A stretch of DNA of 64,000 nucleotides from Sisyra terminalis (taxonomy: Eukaryota > Arthropoda > Insecta > Neuroptera > Sisyridae): positions 2,480,001 to 2,544,000 of the forward strand of contig OY292277.1 of the NCBI GenBank assembly GCA_958496175.1, read 5' to 3'. Position 1 is the first letter of the stretch, and each line of letters opens with the position of its first letter. Positions 1 through 8,900 of the stretch are shown in pieces. Position numbers and translations under genes: made by a program. The notes beneath the pieces are model-generated. The model searched no databases and was not told the DNA's origin. It saw only the letters and a list, made by a program, of their open reading frames with translations.

Positions 1-257
1 GTTATTTTCGAGAAAAATCAACGATGGTTAACCCACGGTTTTTTTTGGCGAAAAATCTTTTGCCTTCGAAATCGAAATCAATTATTATATTATCGTTCTA
101 TACATTGTAACGAACCCGAAACTGCCTTTGGTTCGAAAATCATCCCTTATATAACGATGGTTAATGCAATTGCTGAAGAAGCCCCGTTCGTCTCTCCCTC
201 TTAGTGGGCAGTGTTCCTCCCTTAAACGGCCTGTTCAGCCCTTAAACGTGGTTTGTT
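1..257 (+). repeat. Partial monomer at left edge
   Basis: This is monomer positions 79-335, cut by the window edge. It begins GTTATTTTCG, so it carries the GTT variant at 79-81 (otherwise GCC) that marks the start of each zone 1 higher-order unit. It also has C at position 295. The array therefore continues to the left of the window. Confidence 0.95.
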
Positions 258-622
258 ATGGGAAAAATTTGCACAGCATGCACAGATGGACGTCTACTTT
301 CGATTGGCACCCTAAAAACAATTTTTTTAAATTTGGCCATTTTCGAGAAAAATCAACGATGGTTAACCCACGGTTTTTTTTGGCGAAAAATCTTTTGCCT
401 TCGAAATCGAAATCAATTATTATATTATCGTTCTATACATTGTAACGAACCCGAAACTGCCTTTGGTTCGAAAATCATCCCTTATATAACGATGGTTAAT
501 GCAATTGCTGAAGAAGCCCCGTTCGTCTCTCCCTCTTAGTGGGCAGTGTTCATCCCTTAAACGGCCTGTTCAGCCCTTAAACGTGGTTTGTTATGGGAAA
601 AATTTGCACAGCATGCACAGAT

Positions 623-647
623 GGACGTCTACTTTCGATTGGCACCC
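623..647 (+). other. Invariant 25-bp segment of the monomer (positions 31-55)
   Basis: Reading through the array I found no variant in this segment, which runs from GGACGTC to GCACCC. The flanking position 30 varies only at 4278 and 63904. In contrast, positions 56-143 contain many variants. It could be a protein-binding or nucleosome-related site or simply well homogenised; the sequence cannot decide. The same segment lies in every monomer. Confidence 0.5.
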
Positions 648-651
648 TAAA
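645..651 (+). other. Plant-type telomere heptamer CCCTAAA (positions 53-59)
   Basis: One exact CCCTAAA occurs in nearly every monomer, directly before the first A/T tract. It is broken by T to A at 56 in 34090, 34760, 60218 and 63568. Two related CCCTTAAAC motifs lie at 297-305 and 317-325. Telomere-like motifs are known in some plant subtelomeric satellites. One 7-mer may also be chance. Confidence 0.4.
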
Positions 652-669
652 AACAATTTTTTTTAATTT
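648..669 (+). other. First A/T tract, main variable site (positions 56-77)
   Basis: The tract defines the monomer classes: CAA-T8-AA (left third), CA-T9-AA, CA-T8-AA (334 bp), A9-T9-AG (337 bp), A8-T8-AG, A8-T8-AA, A7-T9-AA and rare forms with G69. Its form follows the zones. Further A/T runs at 83-86, 91-95, 117-124, 129-133 and 136-139 make positions 56-140 rich in short A-tracts, some at roughly helical spacing, so intrinsic curvature is plausible. Confidence 0.7.
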
Positions 670-689
670 GGCCATTTTCGAGAAAAATC

Positions 690-701
690 AACGATGGTTA
701 A
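690..701 (+). repeat. Internal 12-bp direct repeat, copy 1 (AACGATGGTTAA)
   Basis: Positions 98-109. An exact second copy lies at 231-242, 133 bp downstream, in each standard monomer. Both are preceded by a GAAAATCA-like motif, directly in copy 1 and about 10 bp upstream in copy 2. This suggests an old internal duplication. Confidence 0.8.
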
Positions 702-708
702 CCCACGG

Positions 709-716
709 TTTTTTTT
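709..716 (+). other. Second T tract (positions 117-124)
   Basis: T8 in most units. It is T7 at 48495, 48829, 54189 and 57874, and T9 at 52848 and 56533. In zone 3 and a few other units G116 becomes T, which extends the run. T123 to A interrupts it in four zone 9 units. Confidence 0.85.
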
Positions 717-780
717 GGCGAAAAATCTTTTGCCTTCGAAATCGAAATCAATTATTATATTATCGTTCTATACATTGTAA

Positions 781-805
781 CGAACCCGAAACTGCCTTTG
801 GTTCG
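781..805 (+). other. Short inverted repeat CGAACC / GGTTCG
   Basis: Six-base arms at 189-194 and 208-213 around a 13-base loop. The arms are intact in almost all units and altered at 33420. A hairpin of this size would be weak in DNA; function unknown. Confidence 0.5.
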
Positions 806-817
806 AAAATCATCCCT

Positions 818-824
818 TATATAA
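818..824 (+). promoter_or_regulatory. TATA-box-like TATATAA (positions 226-232)
   Basis: An exact TATATAA occurs in essentially every monomer and is followed about 37 bp later by a pyrimidine-rich run (269-280). Satellites can be transcribed, but in a 61% A+T repeat this motif is easily reached by chance. No other promoter element is recognised. Confidence 0.15.
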
Positions 825-834
825 CGATGGTTAA
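823..834 (+). repeat. Internal 12-bp direct repeat, copy 2
   Basis: Positions 231-242, identical to 98-109. In zone 3 the last base alternates between A and T (A242T), so the match is lost in every ATT unit. Confidence 0.8.
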
Positions 835-878
835 TGCAATTGCTGAAGAAGCCCCGTTCGTCTCTCCCTCTTAGTGGG

Positions 879-918
879 CAGTGTTCCTCCCTTAAACGGC
901 CTGTTCAGCCCTTAAACG
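879..918 (+). repeat. 20-bp tandem duplication inside the monomer
   Basis: Positions 287-306 and 307-326 match at 16 of 20 bases in most units (those with A295) and share TGTTCANCCCTTAAACG. The reference unit itself has C at 295, giving 15 of 20. The period of 20 bp is close to two helical turns. Confidence 0.8.
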
Positions 919-1597
919 TGGTTTGTTATGGGAAAAATTTGCACAGCATGCACAGATGGACGTCTACTTTCGATTGGCACCCTAAAAACAATTTTTTTAA
1001 ATTTGGCCATTTTCGAGAAAAATCAACGATGGTTAACCCACGGTTTTTTTTGGCGAAAAATCTTTTGCCTTCGAAATCGAAATCAATTATTATATTATCG
1101 TTCTATACATTGTAACGAACCCGAAACTGCCTTTGGTTCGAAAATCATCCCTTATATAACGATGGTTAATGCAATTGCTGAAGAAGCCCCGTTCGTCTCT
1201 CCCTCTTAGTGGGCAGTGTTCATCCCTTAAACGGCCTGTTCAGCCCTTAAACGTGGTTTGTTATGGGAAAAATTTGCACAGCATGCACAGATGGACGTCT
1301 ACTTTCGATTGGCACCCTAAAAACAATTTTTTTTAATTTGGCCATTTTCGAGAAAAATCAACGATGGTTAACCCACGGCTTTTTTTGGCGAAAAATCTTT
1401 TGCCTTCGAAATCGAAATCAATTATTATATTATCGTTCTATACATTGTAACGAACCCGAAACTGCCTTTGGTTCGAAAATCATCCCTTATATAACGATGG
1501 TTAATGCAATTGCTGAAGAAGCCCCGTTCGTCTCTCCCTCTTAGTGGGCAGTGTTCCTCCCTTAAACGGCCTGTTCAGCCCTTAAACGTGGTTTGTT

Positions 1598-3607
1598 ATG
1601 GGAAAAATTTGCACAGCATGCACAGATGGACGTCTACTTTCGATTGGCACCCTAAAAACAATTTTTTTTAATTTGGTTATTTTCGAGAAAAATCAACGAT
1701 GGTTAACCCACGGTTTTTTTTGGCGAAAAATCTTTTGCCTTCGAAATCGAAATCAATTATTATATTATCGTTCTATACATTGTAACGAACCCGAAACTGC
1801 CTTTGGTTCGAAAATCATCCCTTATATAACGATGGTTAATGCAATTGCTGAAGAAGCCCCGTTCGTCTCTCCCTCTTAGTGGGCAGTGTTCCTCCCTTAA
1901 ACGGCCTGTTCAGCCCTTAAACGTGGTTTGTTATGGGAAAAATTTGCACAGCATGCACAGATGGACGTCTACTTTCGATTGGCACCCTAAAAACAATTTT
2001 TTTAAATTTGGCCATTTTCGAGAAAAATCAACGATGGTTAACCCACGGTTTTTTTTGGCGAAAAATCTTTTGCCTTCGAAATCGAAATCAATTATTATAT
2101 TATCGTTCTATACATTGTAACGAACCCGAAACTGCCTTTGGTTCGAAAATCATCCCTTATATAACGATGGTTAATGCAATTGCTGAAGAAGCCCCGTTCG
2201 TCTCTCCCTCTTAGTGGGCAGTGTTCATCCCTTAAACGGCCTGTTCAGCCCTTAAACGTGGTTTGTTATGGGAAAAATTTGCACAGCATGCACAGATGGA
2301 CGTCTACTTTCGATTGGCACCCTAAAAACAACTTTTTTTAATTTGGCCATTTTCGAGAAAAATCAACGATGGTTAACCCACGGTTTTTTTTGGCGAAAAA
2401 TCTTTTGCCTTCGAAATCGAAATCAATTATTATATTATCGTTCTATACATTGTAACGAACCCGAAACTGCCTTTGGTTCGAAAATCATCCCTTATATAAC
2501 GATGGTTAATGCAATTGCTGAAGAAGCCCCGTTCGTCTCTCCCTCTTAGTGGGCAGTGTTCCTCCCTTAAACGGCCTGTTCAGCCCTTAAACGTGGTTTG
2601 TTATGGGAAAAATTTGCACAGCATGCACAGATGGACGTCTACTTTCGATTGGCACCCTAAAAACAATTTTTTTAAATTTGGCCATTTTCGAGAAAAATCA
2701 ACGATGGTTAACCCACGGTTTTTTTTGGCGAAAAATCTTTTGCCTTCGAAATCGAAATCAATTATTATATTATCGTTCTATACATTGTAACGAACCCGAA
2801 ACTGCCTTTGGTTCGAAAATCATCCCTTATATAACGATGGTTAATGCAATTGCTGAAGAAGCCCCGTTCGTCTCTCCCTCTTAGTGGGCAGTGTTCATCC
2901 CTTAAACGGCCTGTTCAGCCCTTAAACGTGGTTTGTTATGGGAAAAATTTGCACAGCATGCACAGATGGACGTCTACTTTCGATTGGCACCCTAAAAACA
3001 ATTTTTTTTAATTTGGCCATTTTCGAGAAAAATCAACGATGGTTAACCCACGGTTTTTTTTGGCGAAAAATCTTTTGCCTTCGAAATCGAAATCAATTAT
3101 TATATTATCGTTCTATACATTGTAACGAACCCGAAACTGCCTTTGGTTCGAAAATCATCCCTTATATAACGATGGTTAATGCAATTGCTGAAGAAGCCCC
3201 GTTCGTCTCTCCCTCTTAGTGGGCAGTGTTCATCCCTTAAACGGCCTGTTCAGCCCTTAAACGTGGTTTGTTATGGGAAAAATTTGCACAGCATGCACAG
3301 ATGGACGTCTACTTTCGATTGGCACCCTAAAAACAATTTTTTTTAATTTGGCCATTTTCGAGAAAAATCAACGATGGTTAACCCACGGTTTTTTTTGGCG
3401 AAAAATCTTTTGCCTTCGAAATCGAAATCAATTATTATATTATCGTTCTATACATTGTAACGAACCCGAAACTGCCTTTGGTTCGAAAATCATCCCTTAT
3501 ATAACGATGGTTAATGCAATTGCTGAAGAAGCCCCGTTCGTCTCTCCCTCTTAGTGGGCAGTGTTCATCCCTTAAACGGCCTGTTCAGCCCTTAAACGTG
3601 GTTTGTT
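1598..3607 (+). repeat. Zone 1 HOR copy, 6-mer
   Basis: The six monomers start at 1598, 1933, 2268, 2603, 2938 and 3273. The order is GTT, T7-AAA, standard (with T to C at 65), T7-AAA, standard, standard. It matches the preceding 5-mer with one standard monomer added at the end. C at 295 is present in the first and third monomers. Confidence 0.85.
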
Positions 3608-5952
3608 ATGGGAAAAATTTGCACAGCATGCACAGATGGACGTCTACTTTCGATTGGCACCCTAAAAACAATTTTTTTTAATTTGGTTATTTTCGAGAAA
3701 AATCAACGATGGTTAACCCACGGTTTTTTTTGGCGAAAAATCTTTTGCCTTCGAAATCGAAATCAATTATTATATTATCGTTCTATACATTGTAACGAAC
3801 CCGAAACTGCCTTTGGTTCGAAAATCATCCCTTATATAACGATGGTTAATGCAATTGCTGAAGAAGCCCCGTTCGTCTCTCCCTCTTAGTGGGCAGTGTT
3901 CATCCCTTAAACGGCCTGTTCAGCCCTTAAACGTGGTTTGTTATGGGAAAAATTTGCACAGCATGCACAGATGGACGTCTACTTTCGATTGGCACCCTAA
4001 AAACAATTTTTTTTTATTTGGCCATTTTCGAGAAAAATCAACGATGGTTAACCCACGGTTTTTTTTGGCGAAAAATCTTTTGCCTTCGAAATCGAAATCA
4101 ATTATTATATTATCGTTCTATACATTGTAACGAACCCGAAACTGCCTTTGGTTCGAAAATCATCCCTTATATAACGATGGTTAATGCAATTGCTGAAGAA
4201 GCCCCGTTCGTCTCTCCCTCTTAGTGGGCAGTGTTCATCCCTTAAACGGCCTGTTCAGCCCTTAAACGTGGTTTGTTATGGGAAAAATTTGCACAGCATG
4301 CACAGAGGGACGTCTACTTTCGATTGGCACCCTAAAAACAATTTTTTTTAATTTGGCCATTTTCGAGAAAAATCAACGATGGTTAACCCACGGTTTTTTT
4401 TGGCGAAAAATCTTTTGCCTTCGAAATCGAAATCAATTATTATATTATCGTTCTATACATTGTAACGAACCCGAAACTGCCTTTGGTTCGAAAATCATCC
4501 CTTATATAACGATGGTTAATGCAATTGCTGAAGAAGCCCCGTTCGTCTCTCCCTCTTAGTGGGCAGTGTTCATCCCTTAAACGGCCTGTTCAGCCCTTAA
4601 ACGTGGTTTGTTATGGGAAAAATTTGCACAGCATGCACAGATGGACGTCTACTTTCGATTGGCACCCTAAAAACAATTTTTTTTTATTTGGCCATTTTCG
4701 AGAAAAATCAACGATGGTTAACCCACGGTTTTTTTTGGCGAAAAATCTTTTGCCTTCGAAATCGAAATCAATTATTATATTATCGTTCTATACATTGTAA
4801 CGAACCCGAAACTGCCTTTGGTTCGAAAATCATCCCTTATATAACGATGGTTAATGCAATTGCTGAAGAAGCCCCGTTCGTCTCTCCCTCTTAGTGGGCA
4901 GTGTTCATCCCTTAAACGGCCTGTTCAGCCCTTAAACGTGGTTTGTTATGGGAAAAATTTGCACAGCATGCACAGATGGACGTCTACTTTCGATTGGCAC
5001 CCTAAAAACAATTTTTTTTAATTTGGCCATTTTCGAGAAAAATCAACGATGGTTAACCCACGGTTTTTTTTGGCGAAAAATCTTTTGCCTTCGAAATCGA
5101 AATCAATTATTATATTATCGTTCTATACATTGTAACGAACCCGAAACTGCCTTTGGTTCGAAAATCATCCCTTATATAACGATGGTTAATGCAATTGCTG
5201 AAGAAGCCCCGTTCGTCTCTCCCTCTTAGTGGGCAGTGTTCATCCCTTAAACGGCCTGTTCAGCCCTTAAACGTGGTTTGTTATGGGAAAAATTTGCACA
5301 GCATGCACAGATGGACGTCTACTTTCGATTGGCACCCTAAAAACAATTTTTTTTAATTTGGCCATTTTCGAGAAAAATCAACGATGGTTAACCCACGGTT
5401 TTTTTTGGCGAAAAATCTTTTGCCTTCGAAATCGAAATCAATTATTATATTATCGTTCTATACATTGTAACGAACCCGAAACTGCCTTTGGTTCGAAAAT
5501 CATCCCTTATATAACGATGGTTAATGCAATTGCTGAAGAAGCCCCGTTCGTCTCTCCCTCTTAGTGGGCAGTGTTCATCCCTTAAACGGCCTGTTCAGCC
5601 CTTAAACGTGGTTTGTTATGGGAAAAATTTGCACAGCATGCACAGATGGACGTCTACTTTCGATTGGCACCCTAAAAACAATTTTTTTTAATTTGGCCAT
5701 TTTCGAGAAAAATCAACGATGGTTAACCCACGGTTTTTTTTGGCGAAAAATCTTTTGCCTTCGAAATCGAAATCAATTATTATATTATCGTTCTATACAT
5801 TGTAACGAACCCGAAACTGCCTTTGGTTCGAAAATCATCCCTTATATAACGATGGTTAATGCAATTGCTGAAGAAGCCCCGTTCGTCTCTCCCTCTTAGT
5901 GGGCAGTGTTCATCCCTTAAACGGCCTGTTCAGCCCTTAAACGTGGTTTGTT
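3608..5952 (+). repeat. Zone 1 HOR copy, 7-mer
   Basis: The seven monomers start at 3608, 3943, 4278, 4613, 4948, 5283 and 5618. The order is GTT, T9-A, standard (T to G at 30), T9-A, and three standard units. Compared with the 6-mer it has one more trailing standard unit. The second and fourth positions carry T9-A instead of T7-AAA, and C at 295 is absent. Confidence 0.8.
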
Positions 5953-8900
5953 ATGGGAAAAATTTGCACAGCATGCACAGATGGACGTCTACTTTCGATT
6001 GGCACCCTAAAAACAATTTTTTTTAATTTGGTTATTTTCGAGAAAAATCAACGATGGTTAACCCACGGTTTTTTTTGGCGAAAAATCTTTTGCCTTCGAA
6101 ATCGAAATCAATTATTATATTATCGTTCTATACATTGTAACGAACCCGAAACTGCCTTTGGTTCGAAAATCATCCCTTATATAACGATGGTTAATGCAAT
6201 TGCTGAAGAAGCCCCGTTCGTCTCTCCCTCTTAGTGGGCAGTGTTCATCCCTTAAACGGCCTGTTCAGCCCTTAAACGTGGTTTGTTATGGGAAAAATTT
6301 GCACAGCATGCACAGATGGACGTCTACTTTCGATTGGCACCCTAAAAACAATTTTTTTTAATTTGGCCATTTTCGAGAAAAATCAACGATGGTTAACCCA
6401 CGGTTTTTTTTGGCGAAAAATCTTTTGCCTTCGAAATCGAAATCAATTATTATATTATCGTTCTATACATTGTAACGAACCCGAAACTGCCTTTGGTTCG
6501 AAAATCATCCCTTATATAACGATGGTTAATGCAATTGCTGAAGAAGCCCCGTTCGTCTCTCCCTCTTAGTGGGCAGTGTTCATCCCTTAAACGGCCTGTT
6601 CAGCCCTTAAACGTGGTTTGTTATGGGAAAAATTTGCACAGCATGCACAGATGGACGTCTACTTTCGATTGGCACCCTAAAAACAATTTTTTTTAATTTG
6701 GCCATTTTCGAGAAAAATCAACGATGGTTAACCCACGGTTTTTTTTGGCGAAAAATCTTTTGCCTTCGAAATCGAAATCAATTATTATATTATCGTTCTA
6801 TACATTGTAACGAACCCGAAACTGCCTTTGGTTCGAAAATCATCCCTTATATAACGATGGTTAATGCAATTGCTGAAGAAGCCCCGTTCGTCTCTCCCTC
6901 TTAGTGGGCAGTGTTCATCCCTTAAACGGCCTGTTCAGCCCTTAAACGTGGTTTGTTATGGGAAAAATTTGCACAGCATGCACAGATGGACGTCTACTTT
7001 CGATTGGCACCCTAAAAACAATTTTTTTTAATTTGGCCATTTTCGAGAAAAATCAACGATGGTTAACCCAGGGTTTTTTTTGGCGAAAAATCTTTTGCCT
7101 TCGAAATCGAAATCAATTATTATATTATCGTTCTATACATTGTAACGAACCCGAAACTGCCTTTGGTTCGAAAATCAACCCTTATATAACGATGGTTAAT
7201 GCAATTGCTGAAGAAGCCCCGTTCGTCTCTCCCTCTTAGTGGGAAGTGTTCATCCCTTAAACGGCCTGTTCAGCCCTTAAACGTGGTTTGTTATGGGAAA
7301 AATTTGCACAGCATGCACAGATGGACGTCTACTTTCGATTGGCACCCTAAAAACAATTTTTTTTAATTTGGCCATTTTCGAGAAAAATCAACGATGGTTA
7401 ACCCACGGTTTTTTTTGGCGAAAAATCTTTTGCCTTCGAAATCGAAATCAATTATTATATTATCGTTCTATACATTGTAACGAACCCGAAACTGCCTTTG
7501 GTTCGAAAATCATCCCTTATATAACGATGGTTAATGCAATTGCTGAAGAAGCCCCGTTCGTCTCTCCCTCTTAGTGGGCAGTGTTCATCCCTTAAACGGC
7601 CTGTTCAGCCCTTAAACGTGGTTTGTTATGGGAAAAATTTGCACAGCATGCACAGATGGACGTCTACTTTCGATTGGCACCCTAAAAACAATTTTTTTTA
7701 ATTTGGCCATTTTCGAGAAAAATCAACGATGGTTAACCCACGGTTTTTTTTGGCGAAAAATCTTTTGCCTTCGAAATCGAAATCAATTATTATATTATCG
7801 TTCTATACATTGTAACGAACCCGAAACTGCCTTTGGTTCGAAAATCAACCCTTATATAACGATGGTTAATGCAATTGCTGAAGAAGCCCCGTTCGTCTCT
7901 CCCTCTTAGTGGGCAGTGTTCATCCCTTAAACGGCCTGTTCAGCCCTTAAACGTGGTTTGTTATGGGAAAAATTTGCACAGCATGCACAGATGGACGTCT
8001 ACTTTCGATTGGCACCCTAAAAACAATTTTTTTTAATTTGGCCATTTTCGAGAAAAATCAACGATGGTTAACCCACGGTTTTTTTTGGCGAAAAATCTTT
8101 TGCCTTCGAAATCGAAATCAATTATTATATTATCGTTCTATACATTGTAACGAACCCGAAACTGCCTTTGGTTCGAAAATCATCCCTTATATAACGATGG
8201 TTAATGCAATTGCTGAAGAAGCCCCGTTCGTCTCTCCCTCTTAGTGGGCAGTGTTCATCCCTTAAACGGCCTGTTCAGCCCTTAAACGTGGTTTGTTATG
8301 GGAAAAATTTGCACAGCATGCACAGATGGACGTCTACTTTCGATTGGCACCCTAAAAACAATTTTTTTTAATTTGGCCATTTTCGAGAAAAATCAACGAT
8401 GGTTAACCCACGGTTTTTTTTGGCGATAAATCTTTTGCCTTCGAAATCGAAATCAATTATTATATTATCGTTCTATACATTGTAACGAACCCGAAACTGC
8501 CTTTGGTTCGAAAATCATCCCTTATATAACGATGGTTAATGCAATTGCTGAAGAAGCCCCGTTCGTCTCTCCCTCTTAGTGGGCAGTGTTCATCCCTTAA
8601 ACGGCCTGTTCAGCCCTTAAACGTGGTTTGTTATGGGAAAAATTTGCACAGCATGCACAGATGGACGTCTACTTTCGATTGGCACCCTAAAAACAATTTT
8701 TTTTAATTTGGCCATTTTCGAGAAAAATCAACGATGGTTAACCCACGGTTTTTTTTGGCGAAAAATCTTTTGCCTTCGAAATCGAAATCAATTATTATAT
8801 TATCGTTCTATACATTGTAACGAACCCGAAACTGCCTTTGGTTCGAAAATCATCCCTTATATAACGATGGTTAATGCAATTGCTGAAGAAGCCCCGTTCG

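Larger units (their letters stand above)
593..927 (+). repeat. Reference 335-bp monomer
   Basis: This unit serves as reference for position numbers 1-335, where position 1 is the A of ATGGGAAAA. In order it contains: a conserved 5' block (1-55) with SphI (GCATGC) and AatII (GACGTC) palindromes; the first A/T tract (56-77); TTTTC-GA-GAAAA (83-94); HpaI GTTAAC; a T8 tract (117-124); repeated CGAAAT motifs (145-157); an AT-rich core (157-172); the inverted pair CGAACC/GGTTCG (189-213); TATATAA (226-232); MfeI CAATTG; a pyrimidine-rich run (269-280); and a 20-bp tandem duplication (287-326). The start point is arbitrary. It carries C at position 295, where most units have A. Confidence 0.95.
1..1597 (+). 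repeat. Zone 1 HOR copy, 5-mer (left end truncated)
   Basis: The five monomers start at -77, 258, 593, 928 and 1263. Their order is GTT, T7-AAA, standard, T7-AAA, standard. The monomers at -77, 593 and 1263 have C at 295. The last one has a private T to C at the start of the T8 tract. Confidence 0.85.
1..5952 (+). repeat. Zone 1: HORs starting with the GTT-79 monomer
   Basis: Monomers with GTT instead of GCC at 79-81 occur at -77 (partly visible), 1598, 3608 and 5953, so they are 5, 6 and 7 monomers apart. In each interval the second and fourth monomers have an altered end of the first A/T tract: T7-AAA at 258, 928, 1933 and 2603, then T9-A at 3943 and 4613. In the first two intervals the monomer before each T7-AAA unit carries C at 295. 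These are diverging copies of one higher-order unit that gained a monomer at each step. The unit at 5953 also has GTT but is followed by a different order, so the zone ends there. Confidence 0.85.

Noticed and set aside
258..539. A 93-codon open reading frame (MGKICTACTDG...) repeated in most monomers, and a second frame starting MQLLKKPRSS
   Set aside because: It follows from repeating a stop-poor 335-bp unit. Several units break it (stops at 8298, 9303, 12318, 35765, 36435, 51508, 54523 and 61558, frameshifts at 25039, 25373, 27384 and 27718). My tally of variant sites by codon position is about 6 first, 12 second and 8 third, so there is no sign of protein-level constraint. No signal, domain or family is recognised.
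781..805. Rho-independent terminator or functional hairpin
   Set aside because: The stem has only six base pairs with a 13-base loop and no following T run. It is weak evidence in a eukaryotic satellite.
800..810. Pol III B-box (GGTTCGAAAAT) as a sign of tRNA or SINE origin
   Set aside because: GGTTCGA matches, but the final CC is AA, there is no A-box at a suitable distance upstream, and no tRNA fold.
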